This document shows positions 55,809 through 64,000 of a DNA stretch of 64,000 bases, piece by piece. The translations under genes and the position numbers were made by a program. The notes beneath the pieces are model-generated. The model had not been told where the DNA came from, searched no databases, and saw only the letters and a program-made list of their open reading frames with translations. This DNA is from JABAAE01 sp905480545 (GTDB taxonomy: Bacteria; Planctomycetota; Planctomycetia; Pirellulales; Pirellulaceae), in the NCBI GenBank assembly GCA_943788025.1, contig CALSOR010000002.1, positions 558,001 to 622,000 on the forward strand. Reading direction: 5' to 3'. The stretch's first letter is position 1. Each line of letters begins with the position of its first letter.

Positions 55809-57005
55809 CTATTGAATCAATTCGGTCAAGAATTTTGTTGCCAATGAAATATCATTCGACTGCAATGCCTTGCTCGCACTTGAGACAAGATCAAATTGTC
55901 GTGTCGTAAAAAGGATGGGCGATGAGGACGCTGGAAGATTCGCAAATTTCGAATCAGCGATCGCTTGCATCAAGCGCTCAACCGAGCCGGGATCAATGGC
56001 ATTGGTCATTACAGCAGTTGGAAAACGTGAGTTCAACAGTTCGTTTTGCTTTTGAGAAATGAGATCCCTTTTATTGATCACAATCAAATCTGGACGCCGC
56101 AATCCGACTGCATACGAATTTGCTTCTTCTTCGATCCAATCTTTATCACTGGGTTTAACTTCGTCCGACGCCAATTGTTCGACGACAACTTCGGCACTTG
56201 AAACCCAAATCCATACGTCAGCGGCACGAATTCGCCCAATCGCCAGTTCAACCCCGGTCATTTCGACCTCATCTTCAGAAGTTCGCAAACCGGCTGTATC
56301 AGAAACCTCGAACAACCAACCATTGATGGATGTCACCGCCGTCACGACGTCACGGGTGGTTCCCGGTTGATCCAACACGATACTGCGTTCGAAACCGAGA
56401 ATCGCGTTCGACAAACTGCTTTTGCCAACGTTTGGCTTACCAGAAAAAACGACTTCGACCGGCTTGGTCAAAAATTTACCGAACTCAAACGAATCGGACA
56501 GCGCTTTTAACTCAGTGACAACCGCCTCCGAGTCGGATTCCACTCTTCTACACATTTCGTGCACGCATTTCACCAATTTGCTGTTTGCGTGAACTAGCAA
56601 ACGATCGGCTGATTGTATCGTTCGAGCATTTGAGATGGCGTGGGACACTTCCGATGCGTAACCCACGTTTAGTTCGCTTCCATCTTTTTGATCGTCGTCG
56701 CGAATCACCTGAAACTGAATCACTCCCAGCGAACCCATGATCGCCTCAACCGCTGCTCTTCCGCCATGGCATTGGATTTCGACGTGATTCATTGAACGTG
56801 GAACGACAATCAGTTCCTCTTGCGAGCCCGAGTCGTTTGTCCAGGTTCCAAACGCAATCCTGTTGAACTCGAAATCAACGATCGAACTTCGAAATTTTGG
56901 CTTGAAAAAACGATCCAGTTCCGAAAGCGACTCGAAGCCTTTCGCATCGACGACGGCAATAGCGCTTCGTCCGGGTGGGGTTATGCAGCAAGCGATTCTT
57001 TTCAT
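55809..57005 (-). CDS. mnmE: MnmE-like tRNA modification GTPase lacking the C-terminal cysteine motif
   Basis: About 398 residues from ATG 57005 (57029 possible); usual MnmE is about 450. The N-terminal domain (RIACCITPPGRSAIAVV), helical region and G domain are recognisable: G1 SGKPNVGKSSLSN, DQPGTTRDVV, DTAGLRTSEDEVE and VINKRDL. The usual C-terminal CIGK-type motif, which carries the catalytic cysteine for wobble-uridine modification, is missing: the protein ends LATKFLTELIQ. It may act in a reduced form or no longer do tRNA chemistry. The partner gene mnmG is not in the window. Confidence 0.88.
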   Translation of the reverse strand: MKRIACCITPPGRSAIAVVDAKGFESLSELDRFFKPKFRSSIVDFEFNRIAFGTWTNDSGSQEELIVVPRSMNHVEIQCHGGRAAVEAIMGSLGVIQFQVIRDDDQKDGSELNVGYASEVSHAISNARTIQSADRLLVHANSKLVKCVHEMCRRVESDSEAVVTELKALSDSFEFGKFLTKPVEVVFSGKPNVGKSSLSNAILGFERSIVLDQPGTTRDVVTAVTSINGWLFEVSDTAGLRTSEDEVEMTGVELAIGRIRAADVWIWVSSAEVVVEQLASDEVKPSDKDWIEEEANSYAVGLRRPDLIVINKRDLISQKQNELLNSRFPTAVMTNAIDPGSVERLMQAIADSKFANLPASSSPILFTTRQFDLVSSASKALQSNDISLATKFLTELIQ

Positions 57006-57070
57006 CCTGAGATCTAATTCGCTGCTCAATGAACGTTTCGAGAATAGAAAACTTGCAAGGTCGTTTTTAG

Positions 57071-58243
57071 CTACCGTGATAACGCTTTAAGAAAAAGAAC
57101 GAGATGCTTCTTATCATCCTCGGACAAATTGACCGCAGTCATGTTTCGATCCAAAGCTTTATCGTCCGGCGCTCCACCTTTGGAGTAAAACTCTACGACT
57201 TCTTCCAAAGTTTTCGCACTACCATCGTGGAAGTAGGGAGCGGTTAGAGCAACTCCACGTAACGTCGGTGTCTTGAACTTGAATTTATCGAACTGCTCAC
57301 CAGTCGTTTCAAATAAACCGATGTCTCGATTCTCCTTGCCGTAACTTACGCCCGTGTTGTGGAAGTCCTCGTCTGAATAATTACCACCCGAGTGGCACTT
57401 CCAACATCCGCCACGACTTTCGTAAATCCACAAGCCTTGGCGTTCGCCATCGGTCAACGCGCCGTAATCTGCACTTTGAAATTGATCAACTGGCGAATTA
57501 CCCATCAGCAGAACGCGTTGGAAAGACGCGAGTGCCTTTGCCAGGTTTTTCTCCGAGACGGACTGTTCTCCCCCAAATGCGTTTTTGAAATCAGCCACGT
57601 AATCTTTGCTTTCGCTGATCCGCTTGAGTGCCGCATCAATGCTGCTGCCAAGTTCATGTTCGCTGGAGATCGGCTTGAGCGCCTGGTCTTCTAAACTTTC
57701 TGACCGACCGTCCCAAAAAAACTTTGCACCAAATGCCCGATTCAGCAACGTCGGTGAATTCCGCGTGCCCACTTTGCCATTGATCCCAATCGCCAACTCA
57801 TTGTTTGACGCAAAACCCAGTTCAGGTTGGTGGCAACTGGCACACGAAACTGAGTTGTTTTCCGAGAGGATTGGGTCAAAGAAAAGTTTGCGTCCTAGTT
57901 CAACCTTCTCCTTCGTGAGCGGGTTGTCTTGCGGCACACGAAGTTCAGAACCAAGTCCATCGGGAACAGAATCGAATTTCAGCTCGCGGGGTAACGTGTC
58001 TTTGGGAAGGACAGGAAGCTTCTTATCATCCACACCCTTTGACAATACGCCCTTTGACACTACACCCTTTGACACCACGCTCTCTTCATCGCTACCGAAA
58101 ACCACATTGTTCGTATTAAACTGTTGCGATTGACCGTGACGCTCATCATCTGACGCAGGTTCGTTGACGAAGGTTGCGAAAGCATTTCCAATGGTGGCGA
58201 TACTGCAAAAAACAATAAGGCAAAAACAAGTGATTCGGATCAT
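57071..58243 (-). CDS. Diheme cytochrome c peroxidase-like protein (MauG/CCP family)
   Basis: 390 residues. A signal peptide (1-23, ending NAFA) precedes a low-complexity region with a repeated VVSKG unit (about 57-71), then the diheme domain: CASCH (134-138), ALKPISSEHELG, CWKCH (280-284) and TPYFHDGSAKTLEEVVEFY. The architecture is that of CcpA/MauG-type periplasmic diheme enzymes, which reduce hydrogen peroxide or carry out heme-dependent oxidations; the acceptor is unknown. Confidence 0.92.
   Translation of the reverse strand: MIRITCFCLIVFCSIATIGNAFATFVNEPASDDERHGQSQQFNTNNVVFGSDEESVVSKGVVSKGVLSKGVDDKKLPVLPKDTLPRELKFDSVPDGLGSELRVPQDNPLTKEKVELGRKLFFDPILSENNSVSCASCHQPELGFASNNELAIGINGKVGTRNSPTLLNRAFGAKFFWDGRSESLEDQALKPISSEHELGSSIDAALKRISESKDYVADFKNAFGGEQSVSEKNLAKALASFQRVLLMGNSPVDQFQSADYGALTDGERQGLWIYESRGGCWKCHSGGNYSDEDFHNTGVSYGKENRDIGLFETTGEQFDKFKFKTPTLRGVALTAPYFHDGSAKTLEEVVEFYSKGGAPDDKALDRNMTAVNLSEDDKKHLVLFLKALSR
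58032..58076. repeat. 15-bp imperfect tandem repeat in the signal-proximal linker
   Basis: Three near-identical 15-base units (ACACCCTTTGACAAT, ACGCCCTTTGACACT, ACACCCTTTGACACC) in frame on the minus strand, encoding VVSKG/VLSKG. Confidence 0.9.
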
Positions 58244-58316
58244 CGTTTGTCCAGAGAATTAAATTAACGGCGTCACCAGTATAACAAAACTTCTCGAATC
58301 GTATCGGAGCACAACC

Positions 58317-59141
58317 TTGGACCTGAAACTTAACGAAAAAGTTGCGATCGTAACCGGCGGCGCAAAAGGAATCGGTCGAGCCATTGTCAATTGCCTTGTC
58401 GCGGAGAATGCAAAAGTCGTTTTTGCAGATCTCGATTCGACAGCAAGCGAGAATTTGGTCGTTGACCTTGTTGAAATGTTCGGCGATGCAATTCGGGATA
58501 ACGTCTCGTTCATCATTGGAGACTTGTCGGACGAGTCAAATTGTCAACAAATCGTCGACCGAACCGTTGAACAGTTTGGCAAAATCGACATTTTGATCAA
58601 CAACGCTGGCTTCAACGATAGTACCGGATTTTGTTGTTCAGAAGCAACATTTTTGGAATCGCTTCAAAAGAATTTGGTCCAAGTTTTTTCCGTCACCAAA
58701 TTCGCTTCCAACGAGCTAAAGAAAAATGAAGGCTCGATCGTGAACGTCAGCTCCAAAGTTTCAGTAACAGGGCAGGGGGGAACAACCGGATACGCCGCAG
58801 CAAAAGGTGCGGTCAATGCTTTAACTCGTGAGTGGGCAGTCGAATTGGCCGACTGGAATGTGAACGTCAACACAGTCCTGCCTGCGGAATGCTGGACAGC
58901 AAGTTATGCGAAATGGATTGAATCTCAATCCAATCCAGAAGCTGCAAAGAAAGAAATTGGTGACCTCGTTCCGCTTGGAAAACGTTTCACAAATGCCGAA
59001 GAAATTGCCGACGCCGTGGTCTTCCTTGCATCACCGAGGTCAAGTCATACGACGGGTCAATTGCTTTTCGTCGACGGCGGATATACGCATCTCGACCGGA
59101 AGCTCTCAGCAAAGATGAACATTCATTGGACTGGCAATTAG
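58317..59141 (+). CDS. Short-chain dehydrogenase/reductase
   Basis: 274 residues. Cofactor motif VTGGAKGIGRA, NNAG (INNAGFND), the catalytic Ser (VNVSSKVSV) and Tyr-x-x-x-Lys (GYAAAKGAV) are all present. The start is TTG with GGAG seven bases before it (58306-58309), a confident non-ATG start. The N-terminus MDLKLNEKVAIVTGGAKGIG resembles L-fucose/L-rhamnose-type dehydrogenases, so a sugar substrate is possible but unproven. Confidence 0.92.
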   Translation: MDLKLNEKVAIVTGGAKGIGRAIVNCLVAENAKVVFADLDSTASENLVVDLVEMFGDAIRDNVSFIIGDLSDESNCQQIVDRTVEQFGKIDILINNAGFNDSTGFCCSEATFLESLQKNLVQVFSVTKFASNELKKNEGSIVNVSSKVSVTGQGGTTGYAAAKGAVNALTREWAVELADWNVNVNTVLPAECWTASYAKWIESQSNPEAAKKEIGDLVPLGKRFTNAEEIADAVVFLASPRSSHTTGQLLFVDGGYTHLDRKLSAKMNIHWTGN

Positions 59142-59561
59142 CCGTGAAAACTTAATTGTTGGGGCAGGTGAATCTCATTATCACTCGGACAGATTTTGGA
59201 GCACTGCACGGAAAATCCAATAAGGTGTCCAAGTCTTTTTCGGACAGTGGGGCAAATGTAAAATTTTGCAAATCCAGCCTCACATGAAGACACTTTGGCC
59301 GACAAGACGCGGTAGCAAGCCAAAAGCTCAGGGATTTCCGCCCATCTTGGCCGTTAAGGTTGTGTCGATCATCCGAATTGCATCGCCCAATTTATCTAAT
59401 GTGACGGCCAAAACATGTTTAAATTTGACCGTTTTCAAAAGACTACTTAGAATGAAGGGCGCTCTTCTCTTCTTTATAGTTGCGGGCATTCGCCCTTTTT
59501 AAAATTGCAATACGGCAACCTGTAGTCGGCGAGCGTCGGTTTGGTTTCGTATTGCGAATGG
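59142..59561. other. Intergenic region with possible short terminator
   Basis: 420 bp before the second kinase gene. A short GGGC ATTC GCCC stem followed by five Ts lies around 59487-59502. Nothing else is recognised. Confidence 0.4.
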
Positions 59562-62519
59562 ATGGAAATGACGGACTCGATTTCCGATGTATCGACTAGC
59601 GAAAACGAAAGTTCATCGAATGAACTGCCGATCGCTGCGTCGAATTTGGGGAATGCTTCATATCCAAGCAGCCAACCGTCTCAAATCAATCAAACCCAGA
59701 CCAATCAAACCCAGACCAATTCATCATCCGGCCAAAGCGGGCATTCTGGCACAAGCAAAGCCGACTCTTTGGATTCCGGCAACTCAAATTTCAAAAACAA
59801 AGCCGAGCCAACGCAGTCGCCGACTGTCACTCCAAGTGCAATCGATCCCCCTGATGCAAAAGCCAATGAATCGGGATTTGGTTTAGCAGATGCATTGGGA
59901 GTTCCCAAGAATTCTGATTCCTCGAGTTTCGCTCTGACAGGTGACGGAAGCCAACCCACCGTCGAGCATGTGATCAAACAAACGTCTGATCTCACGCAGG
60001 ATGACTTGACGATCATTTCACGGCCGCAAACTTTTGCCGATCAAAAAGAGAATGTCTCGGCGATTGAAGGACGCAGCGTCGACCACTTTGAAATCAAGGA
60101 GTATTTAGGTGGTGGTGGCATGGGACTGGTCTTTCGTGGGTATGACACGGTTTTATGTCGCTCCGTTGCGATCAAGATCTTGCCGCGGAATGGGGCAACC
60201 TCGGAACTGATTCAACGATTTCAAATCGAGGCAAAGAGCGTTGCGAGATTGGACCACCCAAACATCTCGCGTGTCTTTCAAGTCGGCACAGATGAAGCTT
60301 GCGACTACATCATTTTTGAATATGTCGAAGGAGACAATTTGGCGCAATTGGTTCGGCGTATCGGACCATTGCCGCTTGAGCTGGGTTTACGGTATTCATT
60401 TCAATTGGCATTGGCACTTCAGCACGCTTATCAACGCGGAGTCGTTCATCGGGATGTGAAACCCGCAAATGTCGTCGTGACCGATGGCGGGAAGCTGAAA
60501 CTAATTGATCTGGGTTTAGCGCGATCCCCCAAACAAAATGAACGCGATGAAAGCTTAACAGCAACTGGCGTCACGCTCGGGACCTACGATTACATTTCAC
60601 CTGAGCAAGCCCGCGATTCAAGGTCCGCCGATGTGCGTTCCGATTTGTATTCGCTTGGTTGCACCATGTTTTTCATGTTCACCGGTCAGCCGCCCTATCC
60701 GCAAGGGACACCGATTGAAAAGATCATTCAACACAGCAGTGAAAAACGCCCCAACCCGTCCGACTATCGCTCCGACTTACCAACAGGGTTTAATGCGATC
60801 ACCAATAAGCTTTTGGCGATAGAACCGGATGATCGATTTCAACGCCCAGCTGAGCTGATCGCCGAGATACAGGATTTCGCATCGAAAAACAACATTCCGC
60901 TTCTTGGATACGATGAAAATGTCATTGTAAAAAAAATCATCCAAAAACCGACTTGGACGCAGCAACTGGTTCCGGTCTTGATCCCTTTGATCTTATTGAT
61001 CGGGTTCGTGCTGTATCTTGACTCGGTTGATCGGAACGGTTCAACGGTGAATACCTCGGGCGTTTACCAACCGCGAAATTCCGTGACTACGAGCCTGGAA
61101 AAACTGAAGCAGACTCCTCGTAAAAACCCGAATTTATCCGGAGGAAAATCGGAGCCCCAATCGCCCAAAGAAACGCCATCAACCCAACCGACGTCTTCGA
61201 AGATCCAAATTCCAAAGAATAGAGACTCGACCAAATCCGCAGGAAATGGAGATGCAAAAAAGACGTCGCCGGATTCCCAAAAAGCCACTGCGACAAATGC
61301 CGCCAATGTGACGTACGATTTCATCGCGGTCGGGGATTCCGAGTCGGTTCCGAAAAATGGCTTGTCAGTAAAAACTCTTGACCAAGCATTCAAAACGATC
61401 AACGACACTCGCATCAACGAAATCCGAATCTTTTCAGACAAAGTCGTCCTTAGTCGTCAACTTTCGTTGAACGTCAACGGCTCAGTCTTGGTCACCGCAG
61501 CGAGCGAAACTCCCGTGATCATTTTCGTAAAACCCGAAGCAACCGAGAAATCCGCGAATCTGAAATTTCGTGGAGGCAAGCTAAGCTTCAAGGGTCTGCA
61601 TTTTCGATTAGATATGTCCGATGTTTTAAAACAAGTCACCGAGGCAGACCTTGGCTCGTTTTCGCTTTTTGATTTTGAAAGCATTTCGTCAGCGACGTTT
61701 ACCGATTGCTCAATGACGATTGTGAACACCAATGATGAAGACGAGTTGATCTTTCCAGATACCAGTTTTATCCACATTACAAAATCGTCTAAGTCAGCAA
61801 CGGATGTTTTGGCTGCGGAATCGGTCAGCAACAAACCGGCACTTACGATTAAAGACTGTTGCATTCGCGGCGATGCAAACTTCGTTACGATGCCGACGAG
61901 CATGCCGTTGACGTTTGCATTTAACAATGGCTTGATTGTGACCAATCAACATGCCTTTGTGTTTGGAGAACCAGACGCAGTCGACCAACCCAGTTCCGAG
62001 ATTGAACTTTATTTGACCAACGTCACATCGGCAACAAATGAAGGCTTCATCCAATCGACGGCGTCATCAAATGGAGGCTTTCTCTCGATACGGCTCGAGG
62101 CGAATCAATCAATCTTTATGTATCCCGAAGCGAGTTCAGCATTAGTCCAACACATTCAAATGCCGAACGATTTTGAAAAGAGCCAGGTGTTGATGATCAA
62201 AGGTGTCGACAGTTTTTTTCCAGTGAACGGAACGCTTTGGGAGATCGACACGATCAGCAATCTAGCGACAGGAATTCGCCCGCCCGGCGATTTTCTCGAT
62301 TTTAATTCGATGGGTGACTGGCTGAATTTGACCGGCACAGCGGGAAATATCGCGGATGTGGCATTTTTAGGATCCGAAATTTTCTCAGCTAACGGACATG
62401 AACACACGGTTTTCGATTATCAATTGGTTGGCGAATTTGCGGACAATCCAGCGATTCGAAAAAAGGCCGGAATAATCGTCGACAACTTTTCCCCAATACC
62501 GCCCGCGATTCTGGATTAA
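59562..62519 (+). CDS. Membrane-anchored Ser/Thr protein kinase with large C-terminal domain
   Basis: About 985 residues from ATG 59562 (59568 possible). The N-terminus is Ser/Gln/Asn-rich, including two TNQTQ units made by a 15-bp repeat. The kinase domain (about 175-440) has YLGGGGMGLVFRGYDT, VAIKIL, VVHRDVKPANVVV and LIDLGLARS, again DLG for DFG. After a transmembrane helix (about 468-486, LVPVLIPLILLIGFVLYL) and a Lys/Pro/Ser-rich linker comes an extracytoplasmic region of about 400 residues with beta-strand-like pattern, perhaps a right-handed helix fold. A sensory role is possible; substrates unknown. Same subfamily as the 501-residue kinase. Confidence 0.93.
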   Translation: MEMTDSISDVSTSENESSSNELPIAASNLGNASYPSSQPSQINQTQTNQTQTNSSSGQSGHSGTSKADSLDSGNSNFKNKAEPTQSPTVTPSAIDPPDAKANESGFGLADALGVPKNSDSSSFALTGDGSQPTVEHVIKQTSDLTQDDLTIISRPQTFADQKENVSAIEGRSVDHFEIKEYLGGGGMGLVFRGYDTVLCRSVAIKILPRNGATSELIQRFQIEAKSVARLDHPNISRVFQVGTDEACDYIIFEYVEGDNLAQLVRRIGPLPLELGLRYSFQLALALQHAYQRGVVHRDVKPANVVVTDGGKLKLIDLGLARSPKQNERDESLTATGVTLGTYDYISPEQARDSRSADVRSDLYSLGCTMFFMFTGQPPYPQGTPIEKIIQHSSEKRPNPSDYRSDLPTGFNAITNKLLAIEPDDRFQRPAELIAEIQDFASKNNIPLLGYDENVIVKKIIQKPTWTQQLVPVLIPLILLIGFVLYLDSVDRNGSTVNTSGVYQPRNSVTTSLEKLKQTPRKNPNLSGGKSEPQSPKETPSTQPTSSKIQIPKNRDSTKSAGNGDAKKTSPDSQKATATNAANVTYDFIAVGDSESVPKNGLSVKTLDQAFKTINDTRINEIRIFSDKVVLSRQLSLNVNGSVLVTAASETPVIIFVKPEATEKSANLKFRGGKLSFKGLHFRLDMSDVLKQVTEADLGSFSLFDFESISSATFTDCSMTIVNTNDEDELIFPDTSFIHITKSSKSATDVLAAESVSNKPALTIKDCCIRGDANFVTMPTSMPLTFAFNNGLIVTNQHAFVFGEPDAVDQPSSEIELYLTNVTSATNEGFIQSTASSNGGFLSIRLEANQSIFMYPEASSALVQHIQMPNDFEKSQVLMIKGVDSFFPVNGTLWEIDTISNLATGIRPPGDFLDFNSMGDWLNLTGTAGNIADVAFLGSEIFSANGHEHTVFDYQLVGEFADNPAIRKKAGIIVDNFSPIPPAILD
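59688..59721. repeat. 15-bp in-frame tandem repeat
   Basis: AATCAAACCCAGACC at 59688-59702 and 59703-59717, followed by AATT. It encodes repeated NQTQT in the kinase N-terminus. Confidence 0.95.
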
Positions 62520-62599
62520 TCACGGTTCAAACCAATTGAACAAGGGCGGATTCTGTATCAAAAAAGCACCCATTTTCGGGTCGTAAAATCGCGATTTAA

Positions 62600-62615
62600 C
62601 CACGAATATTCGTGG
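62600..62615. promoter_or_regulatory. 16-bp perfect palindrome upstream of the ribosomal protein S1 gene
   Basis: CCACGAATATTCGTGG, about 200 bp before the S1 start codon and about 80 bp after the kinase stop. It may be an operator for S1 or part of a transcript end; no T-run follows. Confidence 0.5.
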
Positions 62616-62815
62616 AATTGGCCGATTTCAGGCAACAATTCCCCAGTTTTTTGCAGCAAAATCCGACTAAGCTTTTTTAGCCGTTGTTGTCAATCCGAAT
62701 ATTGTGTACCTTCGACGGATTACACAATTTTTTCATGGAACCCCTGCCTTGGCATGTATGCCGAGCAACCCCCAACTGATGCATTCGCCTTTTGTGATGT
62801 ATCAAGGAAGTTTTG

Positions 62816-64000
62816 ATGGTTAATCGTAACTTAATTAGCAGTTTAGAAGACGACGAAATCAACTCAGAGTACGCGGATCTTTTCCCGGAATCAGATGAGG
62901 ACTTTGACAAAGGTTTTACTGAAAATGCTGTTTTCCAGCAAAATAGCGATATCGACCTGAATAAGATCGTCAAAGGAAAAATCCTGCGTGTTGATGCAGA
63001 GAAAGTTCTGATTGACGTCGGTTTCAAAAGCGAAGGTAGCATCGATCGAAGTGAATGGAATGAACTAACCGACGGAATGCCGGAAGCAGGTCAAGAGATC
63101 CACGTTTATGTGGAAGACCTCGAAGATGAATTTGGAGAGACCGATGATCCATTCGGACTGATCTCCATCAGCAAAACAAAAGCAGATCACATCATGCATT
63201 GGCAGGGTGTGATCGAGAAAGTCAAAGAGGGCGATGTCGTTCTTGGACAGGTCACCAAAAAAATCAAAGGTGGTTTGCTCGTTGAAATCGGTGTCCCTGT
63301 CTTCTTACCAGCTAGCCAGGTCGATATCCGTCGTCCTGGAGACATTGGCGACTATATCGGTCGTTACGTCCAGTGCGAAGTCTTGAAAATTGATCAAGAG
63401 CGTCGCAATATTGTCGTCAGTCGTCGTGCTTTAATCGAAAGCGAACGAAAATACATTCGTGAAATTTTGCTTCGCGAACTCAAAGAAGGCGACATTCGCA
63501 AAGGTATCGTCAAGAACATCGCGGACTTTGGTGCGTTTGTTGACCTTGGCGGAATTGATGGACTACTTCACATCACGGATATGTCTCACGCTCGTATCAA
63601 TCATCCATCACAAATGGTCTCAATGGACCAGGAGATCGACGTGATGATTTTGAACATCGATCGCGAGAAAGAAAAGATTGCTCTTGGCCTGAAGCAAATG
63701 CAATCCAACCCATGGGACAAAGTCGAAGAGAAGTACCCAATTGGGAATGTATTCAATGGCGAAGTCGTAAACGTCATGAGTTACGGTGCATTCGTTAAAT
63801 TGGAAGATGGAATCGAAGGTCTTGTGCACATTTCTGAAATGTCCTGGGTCAAACGAATCAATCATCCGAACGAAGTGGTTCAGATCGGCGACGAAATTGA
63901 AGTTGCCGTATTGGGTATCGATCGAAAAGGTGAGCAGATGTCTTTAGGCATGAAGCAAACCCAGAACAACCCATGGGACAACATTTTGGAACGTTACCCA
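62816..64000 (+). CDS. rpsA: 30S ribosomal protein S1 (5' part, cut by the window end)
   Basis: ATG 62816 with AGGAAG upstream; the frame is still open at the window end (at least 395 codons). After an acidic N-terminal stretch (SSLEDDEINSEYADLF) come four visible S1 RNA-binding repeats, e.g. IVKGKILRVDAEKVLIDVG, VLGQVTKKIKGGLLVEIG, IRKGIVKNIADFGAFVDLGG and VFNGEVVNVMSYGAFVKLED, with repeated NPWD segments. S1 binds mRNA leaders on the 30S subunit during initiation. Its upstream region is about 300 bp with a 16-bp palindrome. Confidence 0.97.
   Translation, partial: MVNRNLISSLEDDEINSEYADLFPESDEDFDKGFTENAVFQQNSDIDLNKIVKGKILRVDAEKVLIDVGFKSEGSIDRSEWNELTDGMPEAGQEIHVYVEDLEDEFGETDDPFGLISISKTKADHIMHWQGVIEKVKEGDVVLGQVTKKIKGGLLVEIGVPVFLPASQVDIRRPGDIGDYIGRYVQCEVLKIDQERRNIVVSRRALIESERKYIREILLRELKEGDIRKGIVKNIADFGAFVDLGGIDGLLHITDMSHARINHPSQMVSMDQEIDVMILNIDREKEKIALGLKQMQSNPWDKVEEKYPIGNVFNGEVVNVMSYGAFVKLEDGIEGLVHISEMSWVKRINHPNEVVQIGDEIEVAVLGIDRKGEQMSLGMKQTQNNPWDNILERYP

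Overview
The window looks like ordinary chromosome from a member of the Planctomycetota, probably Pirellulales-like, with moderate GC (judged by eye). The evidence is the set of lineage-typical families: DUF1559 pseudopilin-like protein, planctomycete cytochrome c proteins (one DUF1549/DUF1553 protein paired with a DUF1501 protein), a DUF6797/LamG secreted protein, a PQQ-propeller protein with an EF-hand tail, two membrane-anchored Ser/Thr kinases with DLG in place of DFG, and a secreted cyclophilin that begins with a LESRELLAGD motif. Genes are mostly single or in pairs on alternating strands. There is no phage, integrase, intact insertion sequence, CRISPR array, rRNA or tRNA that I can recognise.

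Layout. 0-6 kb: membrane cytochrome c/DUF2231 protein, a sigma-54 response regulator with its histidine kinase (minus strand), a frameshifted DUF1559 gene and a small lipoprotein. 6-12 kb: assimilatory APS/PAPS reductase, a small membrane protein, a DegT-type sugar aminotransferase and a large secreted DUF6797 protein. 12-19 kb: a translationally coupled AddB-like/AddA-like helicase-nuclease pair. 19-25 kb: glucose 1-dehydrogenase, an EAL-HDOD signalling protein with two palindromes upstream, a decayed HNH endonuclease, a small zinc-ribbon protein and the primary sigma factor. 25-34 kb: a repeat-rich exported protein, PQQ/EF-hand protein, diheme protein, small HELGH protein and a Ser/Thr kinase. 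34-41 kb: a 2,328-residue UvrA made of two complete UvrA modules plus two copies of an extra C-terminal domain. 41-50 kb: decayed DNA, DUF1549/1553 + DUF1501 pair, MetF and asparagine synthetase. 50-59 kb: secreted cyclophilin, Rrf2 regulator, PanB, FolP, MnmE without its C-terminal cysteine motif, a cytochrome c peroxidase-like protein and an SDR enzyme. 59-64 kb: a second, larger Ser/Thr kinase and the start of ribosomal protein S1, which runs off the end.

Themes. DNA repair is represented by the AddAB-like pair and the double UvrA; one-carbon, pantothenate and folate metabolism by MetF, PanB and FolP; exported heme and polymer-related functions by the planctomycete families. I did not find a clear new multi-gene system. 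The strongest unusual items are the tandem UvrA with its repeated C-terminal domain, the single-base frameshift in a G7 tract of the DUF1559 gene, and a recurring habit of short (14-24 bp) head-to-tail duplications in coding (in-frame) and noncoding DNA at ten places in the window.
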